From: Acidobacteriota bacterium
GTDB taxonomy: Bacteria > Acidobacteriota > UBA890 > WLXD01
Length of the DNA: 63,967 bases
Assembly (NCBI GenBank): GCA_029263295.1
Contig: JAJCXT010000043.1
Coordinates: forward strand, 1-63,967
Direction: 5' to 3'
Shown: positions 51,396-61,228 of the stretch, piece after piece
How positions within the stretch are numbered: the stretch's first letter is position 1
Layout of the letters: the number at the start of each line of letters is the position of its first letter
Notes under the pieces: generated by a model
Told to the model about the DNA's origin: nothing
Seen by the model: only the letters and a program-made list of their open reading frames with translations
Database searches by the model: none
Translations under genes and position numbers: made by a program

Positions 51396-52457
51396 ATGTT
51401 GAATTCGGTGCGATTCGTAGGTCTCTGTTCTCTCCTGGCGCTCAGTGCCGGATCGGCGGCAGCGCCGGGGCCGACGGTCACGCCACAGGCGGCACGCGAC
51501 GACAAGATCAACGGCATGACCTTGTCCACCGCGCGCGGCAGCGCCGAGTGGGGCCGCGACCACATCGTTCCCGCCATTACCGACTTGCGAACACTAGGTG
51601 TGAACTGGATCGCCATTCACCCCTACGCCGGCATCGACCGCGAAGGGAACGTGACCTGGTGGCGCCGAGACGGCAAGGGCGGGGGCGCGCCGATCTGGCT
51701 GACGCGACCGATCGAGGAGGCACACCGCCAGGGCATCAAGATTCTGGTGAAGCCACACCTGGCCCACTGGCGCAGTTTTTCGTGGCGTGGCGAGATCGAG
51801 TTCGATTCCGAGGAAAAGTGGGACCGCTTCTTCAGCACGTACACCGCATGGATCGCCGAAATGGCCCGCTACAGCACCGGCGCCGATGCCTTCGCGGTGG
51901 GTACCGAACTGGACCGCACTATCGAGAAGGAGGGGGCCTGGCGCGACATCATCGAGAAGGTACGCGCCGAGTACGACGGGCCGCTCACCTATGCGGCCAA
52001 CTGGACCGACTATGAACGGGTTCCTTTCTGGGACGCACTCGACGCTATCGGCATCCAGGCCTATTTTCCGTTGCTGTCCGGCGATGCGGTCCCGCGAGGC
52101 CAGGTGCCGCCGCGCGAGATGATCGAGGCCGGATGGGCCCAGATCATGGCGCGCATGAGTGAGGTCTCCGCCCGCCACGACAAGACCGTGATCTTCACCG
52201 AACTCGGCTACAACAACTCCTGGCTGGCGGCCAGCGAGCCCTGGGACTACAGCATCCGCGGCACCGAAGACGCAGAGGAACTACAGCGCCTTTGCATGGA
52301 GGTCGCGCTCAAAGCCATCAACAACGAGCCCGCGGTCGTCGGTGCATTCCTGTGGAAGTGGTTCCCCGGCGACCGGGTGCCGCGCGACTTCGCCATGTCG
52401 AGCCCGGCAATGCGTGAAGTCATCGGCGCCCACTGGGCCATGCCCGAGGCCCGATGA
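51396..52457 (+). CDS. Secreted GH113-like glycoside hydrolase
   Basis: 353 aa from the ATG at 51396, which begins a signal peptide (FVGLCSLLALSAGSAAA). The TIM-barrel pattern includes INGMTLSTARGSAEWGRD, LGVNWIAIHPYAGIDREG, IKILVKPHLAHWRSFSW, DAFAVGTELDRTIEKE (acid/base Glu candidate after beta-4) and KTVIFTELGYNNSWL (nucleophile Glu candidate). This arrangement resembles family GH113 mannanase-like enzymes. Its stop overlaps the start of the next small secreted protein. Confidence 0.75.
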   Translation: MLNSVRFVGLCSLLALSAGSAAAPGPTVTPQAARDDKINGMTLSTARGSAEWGRDHIVPAITDLRTLGVNWIAIHPYAGIDREGNVTWWRRDGKGGGAPIWLTRPIEEAHRQGIKILVKPHLAHWRSFSWRGEIEFDSEEKWDRFFSTYTAWIAEMARYSTGADAFAVGTELDRTIEKEGAWRDIIEKVRAEYDGPLTYAANWTDYERVPFWDALDAIGIQAYFPLLSGDAVPRGQVPPREMIEAGWAQIMARMSEVSARHDKTVIFTELGYNNSWLAASEPWDYSIRGTEDAEELQRLCMEVALKAINNEPAVVGAFLWKWFPGDRVPRDFAMSSPAMREVIGAHWAMPEAR

Positions 52458-53056
52458 TGACTTATCGGCGGCTCGCGGTCCCCCGCATAGCCCCCGTTCC
52501 CCGTGTCTCCCGCGCCGTCGCGACGGCCTGGCTGCTCGTGCCCCTGGCACTGCTGGCGTCACCGGTGTTCGCACAGGCTGCTGCCAGTCCCCCCGGCTGC
52601 GATAGCGCCGAATTCCACGTCCTCGACTTCTGGATCGGCGACTGGGACGTCGTCGACCAGAACGATGAAGCGCAGGGGACCAATCGGATCGAGAGAATCC
52701 TCGGCGGCTGCGCGCTGATCGAGAACTGGACCAATATCTACGGCAACGAGGGCAAGAGCCTGTTCTACTACGACGCCAACTTCGCCGGCCCTGGCTGGCG
52801 ACAGGTGTGGGTCACAGAGCAGGCTGGATCACGCGGAGGCTCGTACGCCAAGGACATGGTCGAGTACGACGGGCCCGGCGTTCGCTTCCAGGGACTCACC
52901 CCCGGCCGGGGCGACACGATGGTGCTCAACCGCACCACGCTCACTCCGATGGAAAACGGCAGTGTGCGCCAGCACATCGAGGTGTCCGGAGACGACGGTG
53001 CCACCTGGCGCACCACGTTCGACGCGATCTACGTACCTCGCAACGCGGACAGCTAG
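52454..53056 (+). CDS. Secreted DUF1579-like protein
   Basis: 200 aa starting in the ATGA overlap with the glycosidase gene. After a signal sequence (TAWLLVPLALLASPVFAQ) come FHVLDFWIGDWDVVDQNDEA, ILGGCALIENWTN and SLFYYDANFAGPGWRQVWV, a lipocalin-like beta-barrel pattern shared with DUF1579 proteins. Function is unknown. It is convergent with the pyruvate:ferredoxin oxidoreductase gene. Confidence 0.75.
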   Translation: MMTYRRLAVPRIAPVPRVSRAVATAWLLVPLALLASPVFAQAAASPPGCDSAEFHVLDFWIGDWDVVDQNDEAQGTNRIERILGGCALIENWTNIYGNEGKSLFYYDANFAGPGWRQVWVTEQAGSRGGSYAKDMVEYDGPGVRFQGLTPGRGDTMVLNRTTLTPMENGSVRQHIEVSGDDGATWRTTFDAIYVPRNADS

Positions 53057-53097
53057 CGCCCGATTCGAGCTAACTCGCCCAACCGCCAGCCGAGCTG

Positions 53098-56000
53098 CTA
53101 GTGGACCGTGTCCGACGCGCCCATCAAGTCCGTCAAGGAAGTCGTTGCGTCACCATCCAGGCTCGCCTGACGAGCGTGCTCGATCAGGGCGGGTAGCTGG
53201 TCGGTGAACAGCTCGGCCGCGATCTTGCCCTCGTCGTACTCGCGCAGCACTCGGGCCTGAGCCAGACGGTCGTGGTTCACAAGGCCAGCCTTGCTCTGCA
53301 ACAGACGCCAGGACTTCCGGCGCTCGACGCAGAACAGCACCATCTGGCGACTCAATCCAACGGGCTTGAGGGTCCCGTCGGCCATCTCGATCATCGTGTA
53401 GACGCCCTTGCGGGGCACGAACGCGCGGTGATCCGACAGGAGATGGTGCCGGTACACGACATCCTGCTGGGTGAGTCGCAGCAACGCGTGATCGAGGGTC
53501 TCCATCTCGGCCAGTTGCTCGTCTTTCACCGCGAAGAAGTGGCGACGGAACCGAGCCTCGGTACGCGCGAAGTGCGCCACGGTGAAGTCGTAATGATCGC
53601 CGCTGCGTGAACGCTTGTTCCACCAGTCGCGGTCGGGCGCCCGGTTGGCCTTGAGCGACAGGGCCTCGTCGTAGCTCTCGCCGCCGGCCGGATCGAAGAT
53701 GAACTCCGGCATGCCGCGGCTATCGCGAATCAAGGTCGCCTGAATCGTGGCGCTGTCATCGCCCACGCCGTGCTCCGGTTGGCAGGTGGTGAAGCACTGC
53801 AGCAGACCAGTGCCGCGGTATGTCAGCGCCCGCAGCACGGCCGCGTACATGTTGGCAGTGTTGGCCATTGAGACCTGGGCGACGAAGGGGCTGCCATGGC
53901 CGGAGATCATGATCTCCGCGACGCCCTTCTTCTCGGTCAGCTTGCCCTCGCTGGCAGCGCCGAACTGGTTCATGTCGCCGCCGCCAGGCATCGGAGTCGA
54001 ATCGCTGTTCTGCCCGCCGGTGTTGGAGTACACCTGCGTGTCCAGCAGCACGATCTGCAGGTTCGGGCGATTCTGGAGCATGGCCTTGGACAGGTTCTGG
54101 AAACCGATGTCACCCAGGCCGCCATCGCCACCCACCACCCAGACGCGCGGCAGCTCATCGATCTCGTTCGCTGTCAGGTCGGAGTCGCTCAGGTGCACGA
54201 GGCCCCAGTAGTCGTCGCGCTCCATTGCCTCGCCGCCGAGCAGCATCCGCGAGATCCGTTCCGGCACCACCGACCGCCGTACGTGGTTGACGATGAAGGA
54301 CTCGGACACCAGCCAGCCCGTCGTAGCTCCGTCCTGGAACAGGGAGTTGAGCCAGGGGTAGGGATGCGGGTTGTTCGGGTGGGTCGAGCCGTAAACCGTG
54401 TTGCAGCCCGTGTTGGCGGTCATCGCCATCACCGACATGCCGTTGTGCGGCCCGCCATCCACCGCTTGCAGATCGCGGTGGTTGAAAGCGTCCTGCCGCA
54501 GCACGGTCACGAGCGCGTCTACGAGTTCACTGTCGTCGCCATCCAGATGCGGCGCGATCCTCTCGTCCGTGTCCTTGTCGTTCTCGCCGCCGTGACCCAT
54601 CAGCAAGTGCAGGACCGTGCGCTGCATCCACTTGTAGGTGTCCGGATCGTTTTCCGACAGCCTCGCGAACCACTCGAGACCGTTCTGCGCGAGTTCCGCC
54701 GCAAGCGCGTCGAGGCGTTCGGCCTTGAGGTGGAAGAGGTTGCGCATGTACGCCTCTGTGTTCGAAGCGATCGCGCGCAGCACCGTCTTTTCACCGCAGC
54801 CGGCGCAGGCGCCGTCGCCCGAAACCAACGCCGTGTAGTTCTCGCGCTGCATGAGGTGGTTCTTGAGTACCGCCGGCTTGGAGTCGAGCGGCGCGTCAGG
54901 GTTGTACAGGCCCAGATACTCGTGGGGCGTGTCGGGCAACACGTCGAGGAACGCGCTGCCGGTCTCGTGCAGTCCGTTGACGTCCTCGCTCTCCGCCGCC
55001 ATGACCAGCGCGTTGTGGTCGCCACACTCGGTCACGCACTCGGCGCAGCCCTTGCACAGGTCCGACACGAAGATCCCGAACAGGCCGCCCGCGCCCTCTT
55101 CGCGCTTCTCGCGCGTGCGGAAAATCGCGTTCACGTTGGCGTAGGCAAACGGCAGCTTCTCGAGAATCTCGTTCAGCTCCGCGAGCTGCGCCGGCGCCTG
55201 TTCCTGCGTGGCGAACCACTCGTCAACGCTGACGATGTTGTCGATCTCGCCCGCCAGAATCTCGTGCAGGGCTTTCGGTGTCTCTCCCTTCTTCTTGCTA
55301 GCTTCCTCGCGCATGTGAACTCGCGCGCCGGCATCGATTGCGGGGACGTGCCCCAGCAGCCGTTCGCGAACAGCGGCATCACCGACATAGTTTCCGATCG
55401 CGGTCTCGAGCACCGTGCTCACGTCCTGCGCCACATTGGGCAGCGCCGTGTCCGGGCACGCGGTGATGCAGTCCATGCACTGGGTGCAGTTCTCGGCGAT
55501 GAACAGCGGCGTCTCGCGTCGTGCTACGTACTTGCTCGAAGTAGCACCCGTCGACGCCGCGATCACGCCGGTGGAAGCGTGCGGCGTGCTCGGCTGGTTG
55601 TAGCCGTACTCACCCCGATATTCCTCGTCGTAGCGTCCGATCTGCATCAGCGGTGGGCGGTAGTCCGGGGACATCACCGCGGCCCCGTCACCGTCGCCGT
55701 ACTGATTCAAGGGGAGCATCACCTGACCGCGCATGGTTGAGGTGTCCGGGACGTCAACCTTGCCCAGCGGCACCTGCCGTACGAGTTCGAACCCATCGGT
55801 CATGACCTTCATGTTCGACTCGACGACCTGCTCGCCAAACTTGCCGAACTTGCTCTCATACTGTTCGCGCACCACCTTCTGGAACATGTCCACCGGCACG
55901 TCGTTGTCGTTCAGGAACGACGACACACGGAAGAACGCTCCGAGGAAGCTGTTGCCCTGCATTCTCAGCTGCAAGTCCGCGCGGTCGGTGGCCTCGCGCG

Positions 56001-57870
56001 CCACCTTAAAACCGTCGAGCACATACAACTGGATGTCGTTGTCGATCATCCACTGACGGTAGTGGCGGGGGATCCTCTCCCACGCCTTCTCGTCTGTCTC
56101 CGACGATTCCCAGACGAACGCACCACCCGGGGAAAGCCCTGCGAGCGGATCGTCGTGGGTGAAGATCTTGGGGTCACAACACAGCACCACGTTGACGTGG
56201 TTCAGATCGCAGTTCACCCGGATGCGCTCGGGCGCCACCGCCAGGAAGTAGTTGGTCGGAGCACCCTTCTTCTCGGAGCCGTACTTGGGATTGGCCGAGA
56301 TGTGCAGCGACTCGAAGTCCGGATCGCCGGCATGATCGCGGTCGTGCAGGAACGTGCCGATCTCGCCGATGATCGCGCCCAGGTTCTTGCCGGTGGTGAT
56401 CATTCCCCAGCCGCCGATCGAGTGCAGCCGCACCGCGACCGTGTGGTCCGGTAGCAGGCTCGGCGTATCGTCGCTGGTGACGTTATACGGGTGGTTGATG
56501 CCGACGTAGAAGAAGCTCGCGCCGTCGGCGGCGGTCTTGCCGTCCTGCCTTGCGCTCCGCTCGGTGGCGAAGTCCCAGGCGCCGAGAATCCCCTCGGGGC
56601 GGAAGTCGCGCGAGCCGAGCCCGTACACGCCGGAGAAAATGCGCGGCAGCTCGGCCTGCGGAAGCGCCGGAATCCCTTCGTACTGGTTACCGTCGCGATT
56701 TGCCATCGCCTTGCTCAAGGCGGTGCGGATATCGCGCGCCAGCGGGCCATCACCGGCGCCCTGGTCATCGGAGCGCTCGAGCACAATGATGCGTTTCTTG
56801 CCTGCGAGCGCCTTCAACACAGCTACTTCCGGGAACGGACGCAGCACGTTGATGTGGACCACACCCACCTGCTCGCCGTGCTGTGCCTGGATGTAGTCAA
56901 CCGCTGCGTGGCAGTTCTCCGCCGCGGAACCCAGGCACACGAAGGCGGTGTCGGCGTCGGCGTTGTTGTATTCGCTCACCAGGCCGTAGTTCCGCCCTGT
57001 CAGGCGACCGAACTCCTCGAAGGCCTCTTCGAAGAAGCCGAGAATCGGCTCGATGAAGTGGTGCCGTCGTGCCGCCACACCGCCCATATAGTGCTCTTGG
57101 TTCTGGACCGACCCCAGCAACGCAGGGTTCTTGAGGTCGTATGACTCCGGCACCCGCCGCCGCTTGGCGCCGAACAGCTCGCGCTGCGCCTCGGTCGGAC
57201 ACTCGATCATGTCTTCCGGCCGGCCGAGATACTCACGAATGAGGTCGGCCTCATGGCGACGGAAGGTTCGCTCGAGATGGCTGGTCAGGAACCCGTCCAT
57301 GCAGTTCATGCCCGGCGTCAGCGACAGCTCGTTCACTTTGCGTAGGATCAGCGCCTGATCGGCTGCCTGCTGTGCGTCGATGGCGAACGTGATGTTCCAT
57401 CCGGTGTCGAGAGCGCAGTACACGTCGTCATGGCCGCAATGCACGTTGAGCGCATGCTTGGTAAACGGCCGCGCGGCCACCTCGATAACCATCGTCGAGA
57501 GCTTGCCGGGAGCGTGGTAGTACTGCTCGAGGCCGTAAACAACGCCCTGGCCCGAGGTGAAGTTCACCACCCGCTTGCCGGTCACGGAGCAGGCGATCGC
57601 ACCGCCCTGCGCCGAATGTTCGCCCTCGGTCTCGATCGCGATCTTCGGGCTACCGAATACGTTCAGTTCGCCCAGCGCGTACGACAGCTGGAAGAGCTCA
57701 CCCATCTCGGTGCTGGGAGTGATCGGATAGAAGACTCCGGCCTCGGCCAGCCGCGCCTCGGTGTAGTACGCCACCAGCTGATTGCCGTTGGTGGGCACCG
57801 GGATGCCGGGGTACTTCGCACCCTTCGCAGGGTCGGACTCGTCGACCTTCGGTGTTGTCGTCGGGGTCAT
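53098..57870 (-). CDS. nifJ: Extra-long pyruvate:ferredoxin (flavodoxin) oxidoreductase, NifJ type
   Basis: 1590 aa from the ATG at 57870 (GGAGACCTCA just ahead), against about 1170-1230 for ordinary NifJ. Order: alpha-domain ITPSTEMGELF and FTSGQGVVYGLEQYY, domain II, gamma domain (RLHSIGGWGMITTGKNL), two 4Fe-4S motifs CTQCMDCITACPD (about 792) and CKGCAECVTECGD (about 938), CAGCGEK (about 1018), TANTGCNTVYGS (about 1149), TPP motif VVGGDGGLGDIGFQNL (about 1246) and CFTTCQPEHGVG. Insertions separate the two ferredoxin motifs and the CxxC from the third cluster Cys, and about 150-200 residues are added at the end. It should oxidise pyruvate to acetyl-CoA with ferredoxin or flavodoxin. 57871-58053 holds the promoter region. 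Confidence 0.9.
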   Translation of the reverse strand: MTPTTTPKVDESDPAKGAKYPGIPVPTNGNQLVAYYTEARLAEAGVFYPITPSTEMGELFQLSYALGELNVFGSPKIAIETEGEHSAQGGAIACSVTGKRVVNFTSGQGVVYGLEQYYHAPGKLSTMVIEVAARPFTKHALNVHCGHDDVYCALDTGWNITFAIDAQQAADQALILRKVNELSLTPGMNCMDGFLTSHLERTFRRHEADLIREYLGRPEDMIECPTEAQRELFGAKRRRVPESYDLKNPALLGSVQNQEHYMGGVAARRHHFIEPILGFFEEAFEEFGRLTGRNYGLVSEYNNADADTAFVCLGSAAENCHAAVDYIQAQHGEQVGVVHINVLRPFPEVAVLKALAGKKRIIVLERSDDQGAGDGPLARDIRTALSKAMANRDGNQYEGIPALPQAELPRIFSGVYGLGSRDFRPEGILGAWDFATERSARQDGKTAADGASFFYVGINHPYNVTSDDTPSLLPDHTVAVRLHSIGGWGMITTGKNLGAIIGEIGTFLHDRDHAGDPDFESLHISANPKYGSEKKGAPTNYFLAVAPERIRVNCDLNHVNVVLCCDPKIFTHDDPLAGLSPGGAFVWESSETDEKAWERIPRHYRQWMIDNDIQLYVLDGFKVAREATDRADLQLRMQGNSFLGAFFRVSSFLNDNDVPVDMFQKVVREQYESKFGKFGEQVVESNMKVMTDGFELVRQVPLGKVDVPDTSTMRGQVMLPLNQYGDGDGAAVMSPDYRPPLMQIGRYDEEYRGEYGYNQPSTPHASTGVIAASTGATSSKYVARRETPLFIAENCTQCMDCITACPDTALPNVAQDVSTVLETAIGNYVGDAAVRERLLGHVPAIDAGARVHMREEASKKKGETPKALHEILAGEIDNIVSVDEWFATQEQAPAQLAELNEILEKLPFAYANVNAIFRTREKREEGAGGLFGIFVSDLCKGCAECVTECGDHNALVMAAESEDVNGLHETGSAFLDVLPDTPHEYLGLYNPDAPLDSKPAVLKNHLMQRENYTALVSGDGACAGCGEKTVLRAIASNTEAYMRNLFHLKAERLDALAAELAQNGLEWFARLSENDPDTYKWMQRTVLHLLMGHGGENDKDTDERIAPHLDGDDSELVDALVTVLRQDAFNHRDLQAVDGGPHNGMSVMAMTANTGCNTVYGSTHPNNPHPYPWLNSLFQDGATTGWLVSESFIVNHVRRSVVPERISRMLLGGEAMERDDYWGLVHLSDSDLTANEIDELPRVWVVGGDGGLGDIGFQNLSKAMLQNRPNLQIVLLDTQVYSNTGGQNSDSTPMPGGGDMNQFGAASEGKLTEKKGVAEIMISGHGSPFVAQVSMANTANMYAAVLRALTYRGTGLLQCFTTCQPEHGVGDDSATIQATLIRDSRGMPEFIFDPAGGESYDEALSLKANRAPDRDWWNKRSRSGDHYDFTVAHFARTEARFRRHFFAVKDEQLAEMETLDHALLRLTQQDVVYRHHLLSDHRAFVPRKGVYTMIEMADGTLKPVGLSRQMVLFCVERRKSWRLLQSKAGLVNHDRLAQARVLREYDEGKIAAELFTDQLPALIEHARQASLDGDATTSLTDLMGASDTVH

Positions 57871-58053
57871 TGAGGTCTCCGTAATCGACTCTCGTTCGGG
57901 CGTCGTGTTGGCAGCGTGTAATGCGGTGGATTGTCGTGCGGGGTGGCACGCGGCGTCAACGGATGCGCGCAAGTCGCCTAACGCAGTCAATCGTCAATCA
58001 GAGAGAGTTTAGTCCCGTTCTCGCCGAGCGTCGCGCGCCTGAGATTCGGACGG

Positions 58054-58890
58054 TCAGTAGATGATTCGCAGCGCCAGGCCGCGCTGCCCCGAAGGGCCGA
58101 CGATCGGCATGACGCTCAGCTGCGGCCCATCGGTCCGCTTGCCGTTCACACGCGTGATCGTGCGGCCGGCGATGAAGCCGAGCGCCGCGCCCGCGACCAC
58201 ATCGCTGAAGAAGTGACTGCCACGGTCTACTCGCGTAACACCGATGAAGCCGGCGACGATGTACGTGGGCACGCCGAGCTTCCACCCGTAGTGATGATCC
58301 AGCACGGTCGCCCAGGCAAAACCATTGGAGGTGTGGCCAGAGGGAAACGAGTCTTGGTTGCTCTGGTCGGGCCGGGTGCGATCCACGGCCATCTTGAACG
58401 CCTTGGTGTACAGAAAGTTCACGCCGGTGGCCACGAACAGGTCGTAGCTCATGTTGCGGAACTTCGAGCCATCAACGATCCGACCCGCCACGAACAGGCC
58501 CGCCGCGGCTCCCGCTACGATGGCCGGGTTGCCAAAGCCTTGCCCGAACGTGTTGAAGGCATTGTCGCCGCCGGGCACGAAACCGCCGTCGATCTGATGC
58601 GCCAGGGTGGTCGCAGTGACGCCTCCGAGAAAGGGCAGGAGGTTGTCCATCGAGAAAACGCCGACAACACCCCGGCCGAAGTTAATCGGGAGCTTTCCGA
58701 GAGTGCGCCGGCCGTCGTCGTGCGCGGGAGTATCATCGCCAACTAGCGGCTCCTCGTCCTGCGAGGACGCCGCTGCTCCCTCTTGCTGTTGAGCCAGAAC
58801 CGCCGAAGGAGCCAGCAAAAGCACTAGCGCGGCAACCCCACAGACCGTGGCAAAGCAACGATGTCGACGCCTGGCGATCCGGAACTTCAT
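58054..58890 (-). CDS. PAP2-family phosphatase
   Basis: 278 aa from the ATG at 58890. A hydrophobic N-terminus (VCGVAALVLLLAPSAVLAQ) acts as signal peptide. The three PAP2 motifs are present: KMAVDRTRPDQ, SFPSGHTSNGFAWA and VTRVDRGSHFFSDVVAG. Such membrane or periplasmic enzymes dephosphorylate lipid phosphates such as undecaprenyl diphosphate or phosphatidate. It follows the type III polyketide synthase gene by 95 bp on the same strand and may belong to that operon, for instance acting on a lipid product, but this is inference. Confidence 0.85.
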   Translation of the reverse strand: MKFRIARRRHRCFATVCGVAALVLLLAPSAVLAQQQEGAAASSQDEEPLVGDDTPAHDDGRRTLGKLPINFGRGVVGVFSMDNLLPFLGGVTATTLAHQIDGGFVPGGDNAFNTFGQGFGNPAIVAGAAAGLFVAGRIVDGSKFRNMSYDLFVATGVNFLYTKAFKMAVDRTRPDQSNQDSFPSGHTSNGFAWATVLDHHYGWKLGVPTYIVAGFIGVTRVDRGSHFFSDVVAGAALGFIAGRTITRVNGKRTDGPQLSVMPIVGPSGQRGLALRIIY

Positions 58891-58985
58891 GGTCAATCCA
58901 AAACCTCTGGAGCCGGGCGGCAGTGCCCACAGAACTGGGCGGGGTACCCAGCTTCGACGCCACACGATACTTCAGGCACGTGGCG

Positions 58986-60095
58986 CTAACAGCCGCCCAG
59001 ACGGAAAGCGAACGCCTCCGCCATGAGGCCGGGGCCGAAACCGAGCGCAACTCCCGAGCCGGCGCGAGCCTGGCTTCGCATGCGATCAAGGATGAACCCG
59101 ATCGTGGCGGAGGACATGTTGCCGTGCCCGGCGAGGACCTCGCGCGAGATCGACAGAGCTTCTTCGCCGAGCCCCATCGAGCGCTGCACCGCATCGAGAA
59201 TGCGCGGTCCTCCTGGGTGCACGGCCCAGGCGTCGACGTTCCGCGCGTCCATGTTGCGGCTGCGGAGCCAGCCGCGGAGCCAGCCCGGCAGGTGCTGTTC
59301 GATCAGTGCTGGGACCTCGCCCGACAGAGTCATTTCGAACCCATGGTCGCCTATCCGCCAGCTCATCGCGTCTCTCGAGTCGGGCAGTAGGCGTGACGCG
59401 AAGGGGCCGACATCGAGAGCAAGTCTCTCCGTTTGGGCGCGGCCGTCGGCCTCGGCGTCCACACAGACGAAGGCAGCGGCGCCATCGCCGAACAGCGCAT
59501 TCGCCACGAGCTTCTCGGAGTCCCACTCGTAGGAGAAATGCAGACTGCATAACTCGACGGCACAGACCAGGACGCGTGCCTTCGGATCGGCGCGCACCAT
59601 CGAGTCCGCGACGCGCAGGCCGTTGAAGGCGCCGTGGCAGCCCATGAAGCCAACGCTGACGCGGGCGACCTCGGGCGACAGGTTCAGGCCATCGATCAGT
59701 GTCACCTCAGGCCCGGGGGCGTGAAAACCAGTACAACTGACGGTCACCAGATGGGTAATCTCCGCCCCGGTGAGGCCGGCATCTTCAAGACCGGATCGGC
59801 TTGCCCGTCGCGCCAGCGACGCCGCCTCGGTCTCGTAGCGTGCCATCCGTGCGGCCGTGCCCGGCCCGCCATCGGCCTCTTGACTCGGAGGCGGATAAAA
59901 CTCCTGCGTGGCTGTTCCATCGCCCGGTTGCACCAGCACCGAGTGTCTCGTATCGACTCCGGACCGGCGAAACAGCCTGCCGAGTAGGCGTTCCTGTCGT
60001 CGGTCCTTCGCCACCAGCATTTTGGAAAGCTCCGCCGCCTCCTCCTGGCCGACCCGACCCGGCGGCAAAGCGGTGCCCAATCCCAGAACCTTCAT
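58986..60095 (-). CDS. Type III polyketide synthase (chalcone/stilbene synthase-like)
   Basis: 369 aa from the ATG at 60095, which overlaps the FAD oxidoreductase stop by 4 bp. The catalytic triad is visible: Cys121 in VTVSCTGFHAPGPE, His293 in WAVHPGGPRILD and Asn326 in LAGHGNMSSATIGF. GFMGCHGAFNGLR and LFGDGAAAFV complete the thiolase-fold signature. It condenses malonyl-CoA units onto an acyl-CoA starter to give alkylresorcinol, pyrone or phloroglucinol-type products; the starter is not predictable here. The adjacent FAD oxidoreductase and methyltransferase parallel srs-type phenolic lipid clusters of Streptomyces, though that methyltransferase is of another family. Confidence 0.92.
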   Translation of the reverse strand: MKVLGLGTALPPGRVGQEEAAELSKMLVAKDRRQERLLGRLFRRSGVDTRHSVLVQPGDGTATQEFYPPPSQEADGGPGTAARMARYETEAASLARRASRSGLEDAGLTGAEITHLVTVSCTGFHAPGPEVTLIDGLNLSPEVARVSVGFMGCHGAFNGLRVADSMVRADPKARVLVCAVELCSLHFSYEWDSEKLVANALFGDGAAAFVCVDAEADGRAQTERLALDVGPFASRLLPDSRDAMSWRIGDHGFEMTLSGEVPALIEQHLPGWLRGWLRSRNMDARNVDAWAVHPGGPRILDAVQRSMGLGEEALSISREVLAGHGNMSSATIGFILDRMRSQARAGSGVALGFGPGLMAEAFAFRLGGC

Positions 60096-61228
60096 GCCAA
60101 ACCCCGTGCTGCGCCTGGCCTCTGTTCCGAAGCACCGCCAGCCGGGGCTGTCGGGATCAGCCAGCGGCCAACTGCTGGCACTGTGCGCATCAGGCCCAAC
60201 GCCGCACGTGCGACCCGCGGACGTGCCGAGATGGCGGCCACCGTGCGACTGCGCGTCTGCACCTTGCGCATCCACGCCTGCCGTCCGCGCATCCACTCGG
60301 CAGCTCGGCGCGGGTCCCAGTCGCGACCCAGTTCGAGAGCCTCGGGCGCCACGGCGATGCCGGCCTCGAGCCCCCAGCCGATCCCCTCGCCCGTGAAGGG
60401 CTCCCAAAACCCGGCGGCATCTCCCACCGGCAGGACGCGCTCCTCGACGACCTCCGTCGGGTGGGCGCGCAGGGGCGGCGTGCCGGTCCAGCCGTCATGC
60501 CACCGGAGTGGCGACAGCCCCGCGTCAATGAGGACCTCGTCGATGCTCGCACCCGGCGATAAGTTGCCGAGCGCGCTGGCCTGCAGCGAGGCCGCCACAT
60601 TCAATCGTCCATCGGCAAACCGGACCATGCCGATGTAGCCGAGTGCTCCGGAGACCATCCACACGTCACCCTCGGGGGGCCCCGCCAATGTGTCTCCCAC
60701 GCTTCGCGTCTGGCTCAGACCGACCCGCGCCCCCGGCACCGTCACGGGCGACGATGGCAAGCCCGTCGCCCGCACGATGACACTCGCCGCTATCTCACGG
60801 GCTCCCTCCTTGAGCTCGACCTGCACGCTCCGAGCCGCGGAGGACGGCTCGCCGATCCGGGCGCGCGCTTCAGTCCAGACCTCGGCACCTTCCTCCCGAA
60901 CGAGGGCGAGCACCCGTTGGTCGAACTCTGCCCGGTCCACCGCCAGCCCTTGCGGCAGCGGCAGCACCGCCTGAGCGCCCGAGACATGCACGCGCACATT
61001 GTCGAGCCGAACCGCGCCCTCGATCAGAGCGGGCTCGAAGCCGAGTTGATGCAGACATGCGATCGCCCGCGGTCCCAGACATCCCCCGCACACCTTGGGC
61101 CGTGGGAACGACCGGCGCTCGACGAGCAGAACATCGGCGCCAGCACGCGCGAGCATGATCGCGGCCGCAGCACCAGCTGGCCCACCGCCAATGACCATTG
61201 CTTCGACTCGACGTGTAGACGACGTCAT
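60092..61228 (-). CDS. FAD-dependent oxidoreductase (geranylgeranyl-reductase/aromatic hydroxylase-like)
   Basis: 378 aa. The Rossmann motif VIGGGPAGAAAAIMLARAG opens the protein, followed by RRSFPRPKVCGGCLGPRAI, a signature of the geranylgeranyl-reductase-related flavoproteins, and VLPVGDAAGFWEPFTGEGIGW, the second FAD motif. It overlaps both neighbours by 4 bp. In comparable type III PKS clusters such an enzyme hydroxylates the aromatic ring of the polyketide, or reduces an isoprenoid chain. Soluble, with no signal peptide. Confidence 0.88.
   Translation of the reverse strand: MTSSTRRVEAMVIGGGPAGAAAAIMLARAGADVLLVERRSFPRPKVCGGCLGPRAIACLHQLGFEPALIEGAVRLDNVRVHVSGAQAVLPLPQGLAVDRAEFDQRVLALVREEGAEVWTEARARIGEPSSAARSVQVELKEGAREIAASVIVRATGLPSSPVTVPGARVGLSQTRSVGDTLAGPPEGDVWMVSGALGYIGMVRFADGRLNVAASLQASALGNLSPGASIDEVLIDAGLSPLRWHDGWTGTPPLRAHPTEVVEERVLPVGDAAGFWEPFTGEGIGWGLEAGIAVAPEALELGRDWDPRRAAEWMRGRQAWMRKVQTRSRTVAAISARPRVARAALGLMRTVPAVGRWLIPTAPAGGASEQRPGAARGLA

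Noticed and set aside
49584-51563. 659-aa minus-strand ORF
   Set aside because: Antisense to the GMC oxidoreductase; composition and lack of motifs mark it as a shadow.
53896-55740. 614-aa plus-strand ORF
   Set aside because: Antisense to nifJ cluster-binding and TPP domains.
57871-58053. TTGACG/TTGACT as a nifJ promoter
   Set aside because: Two -35-like hexamers are present on the minus strand, but no convincing -10 lies at proper spacing.
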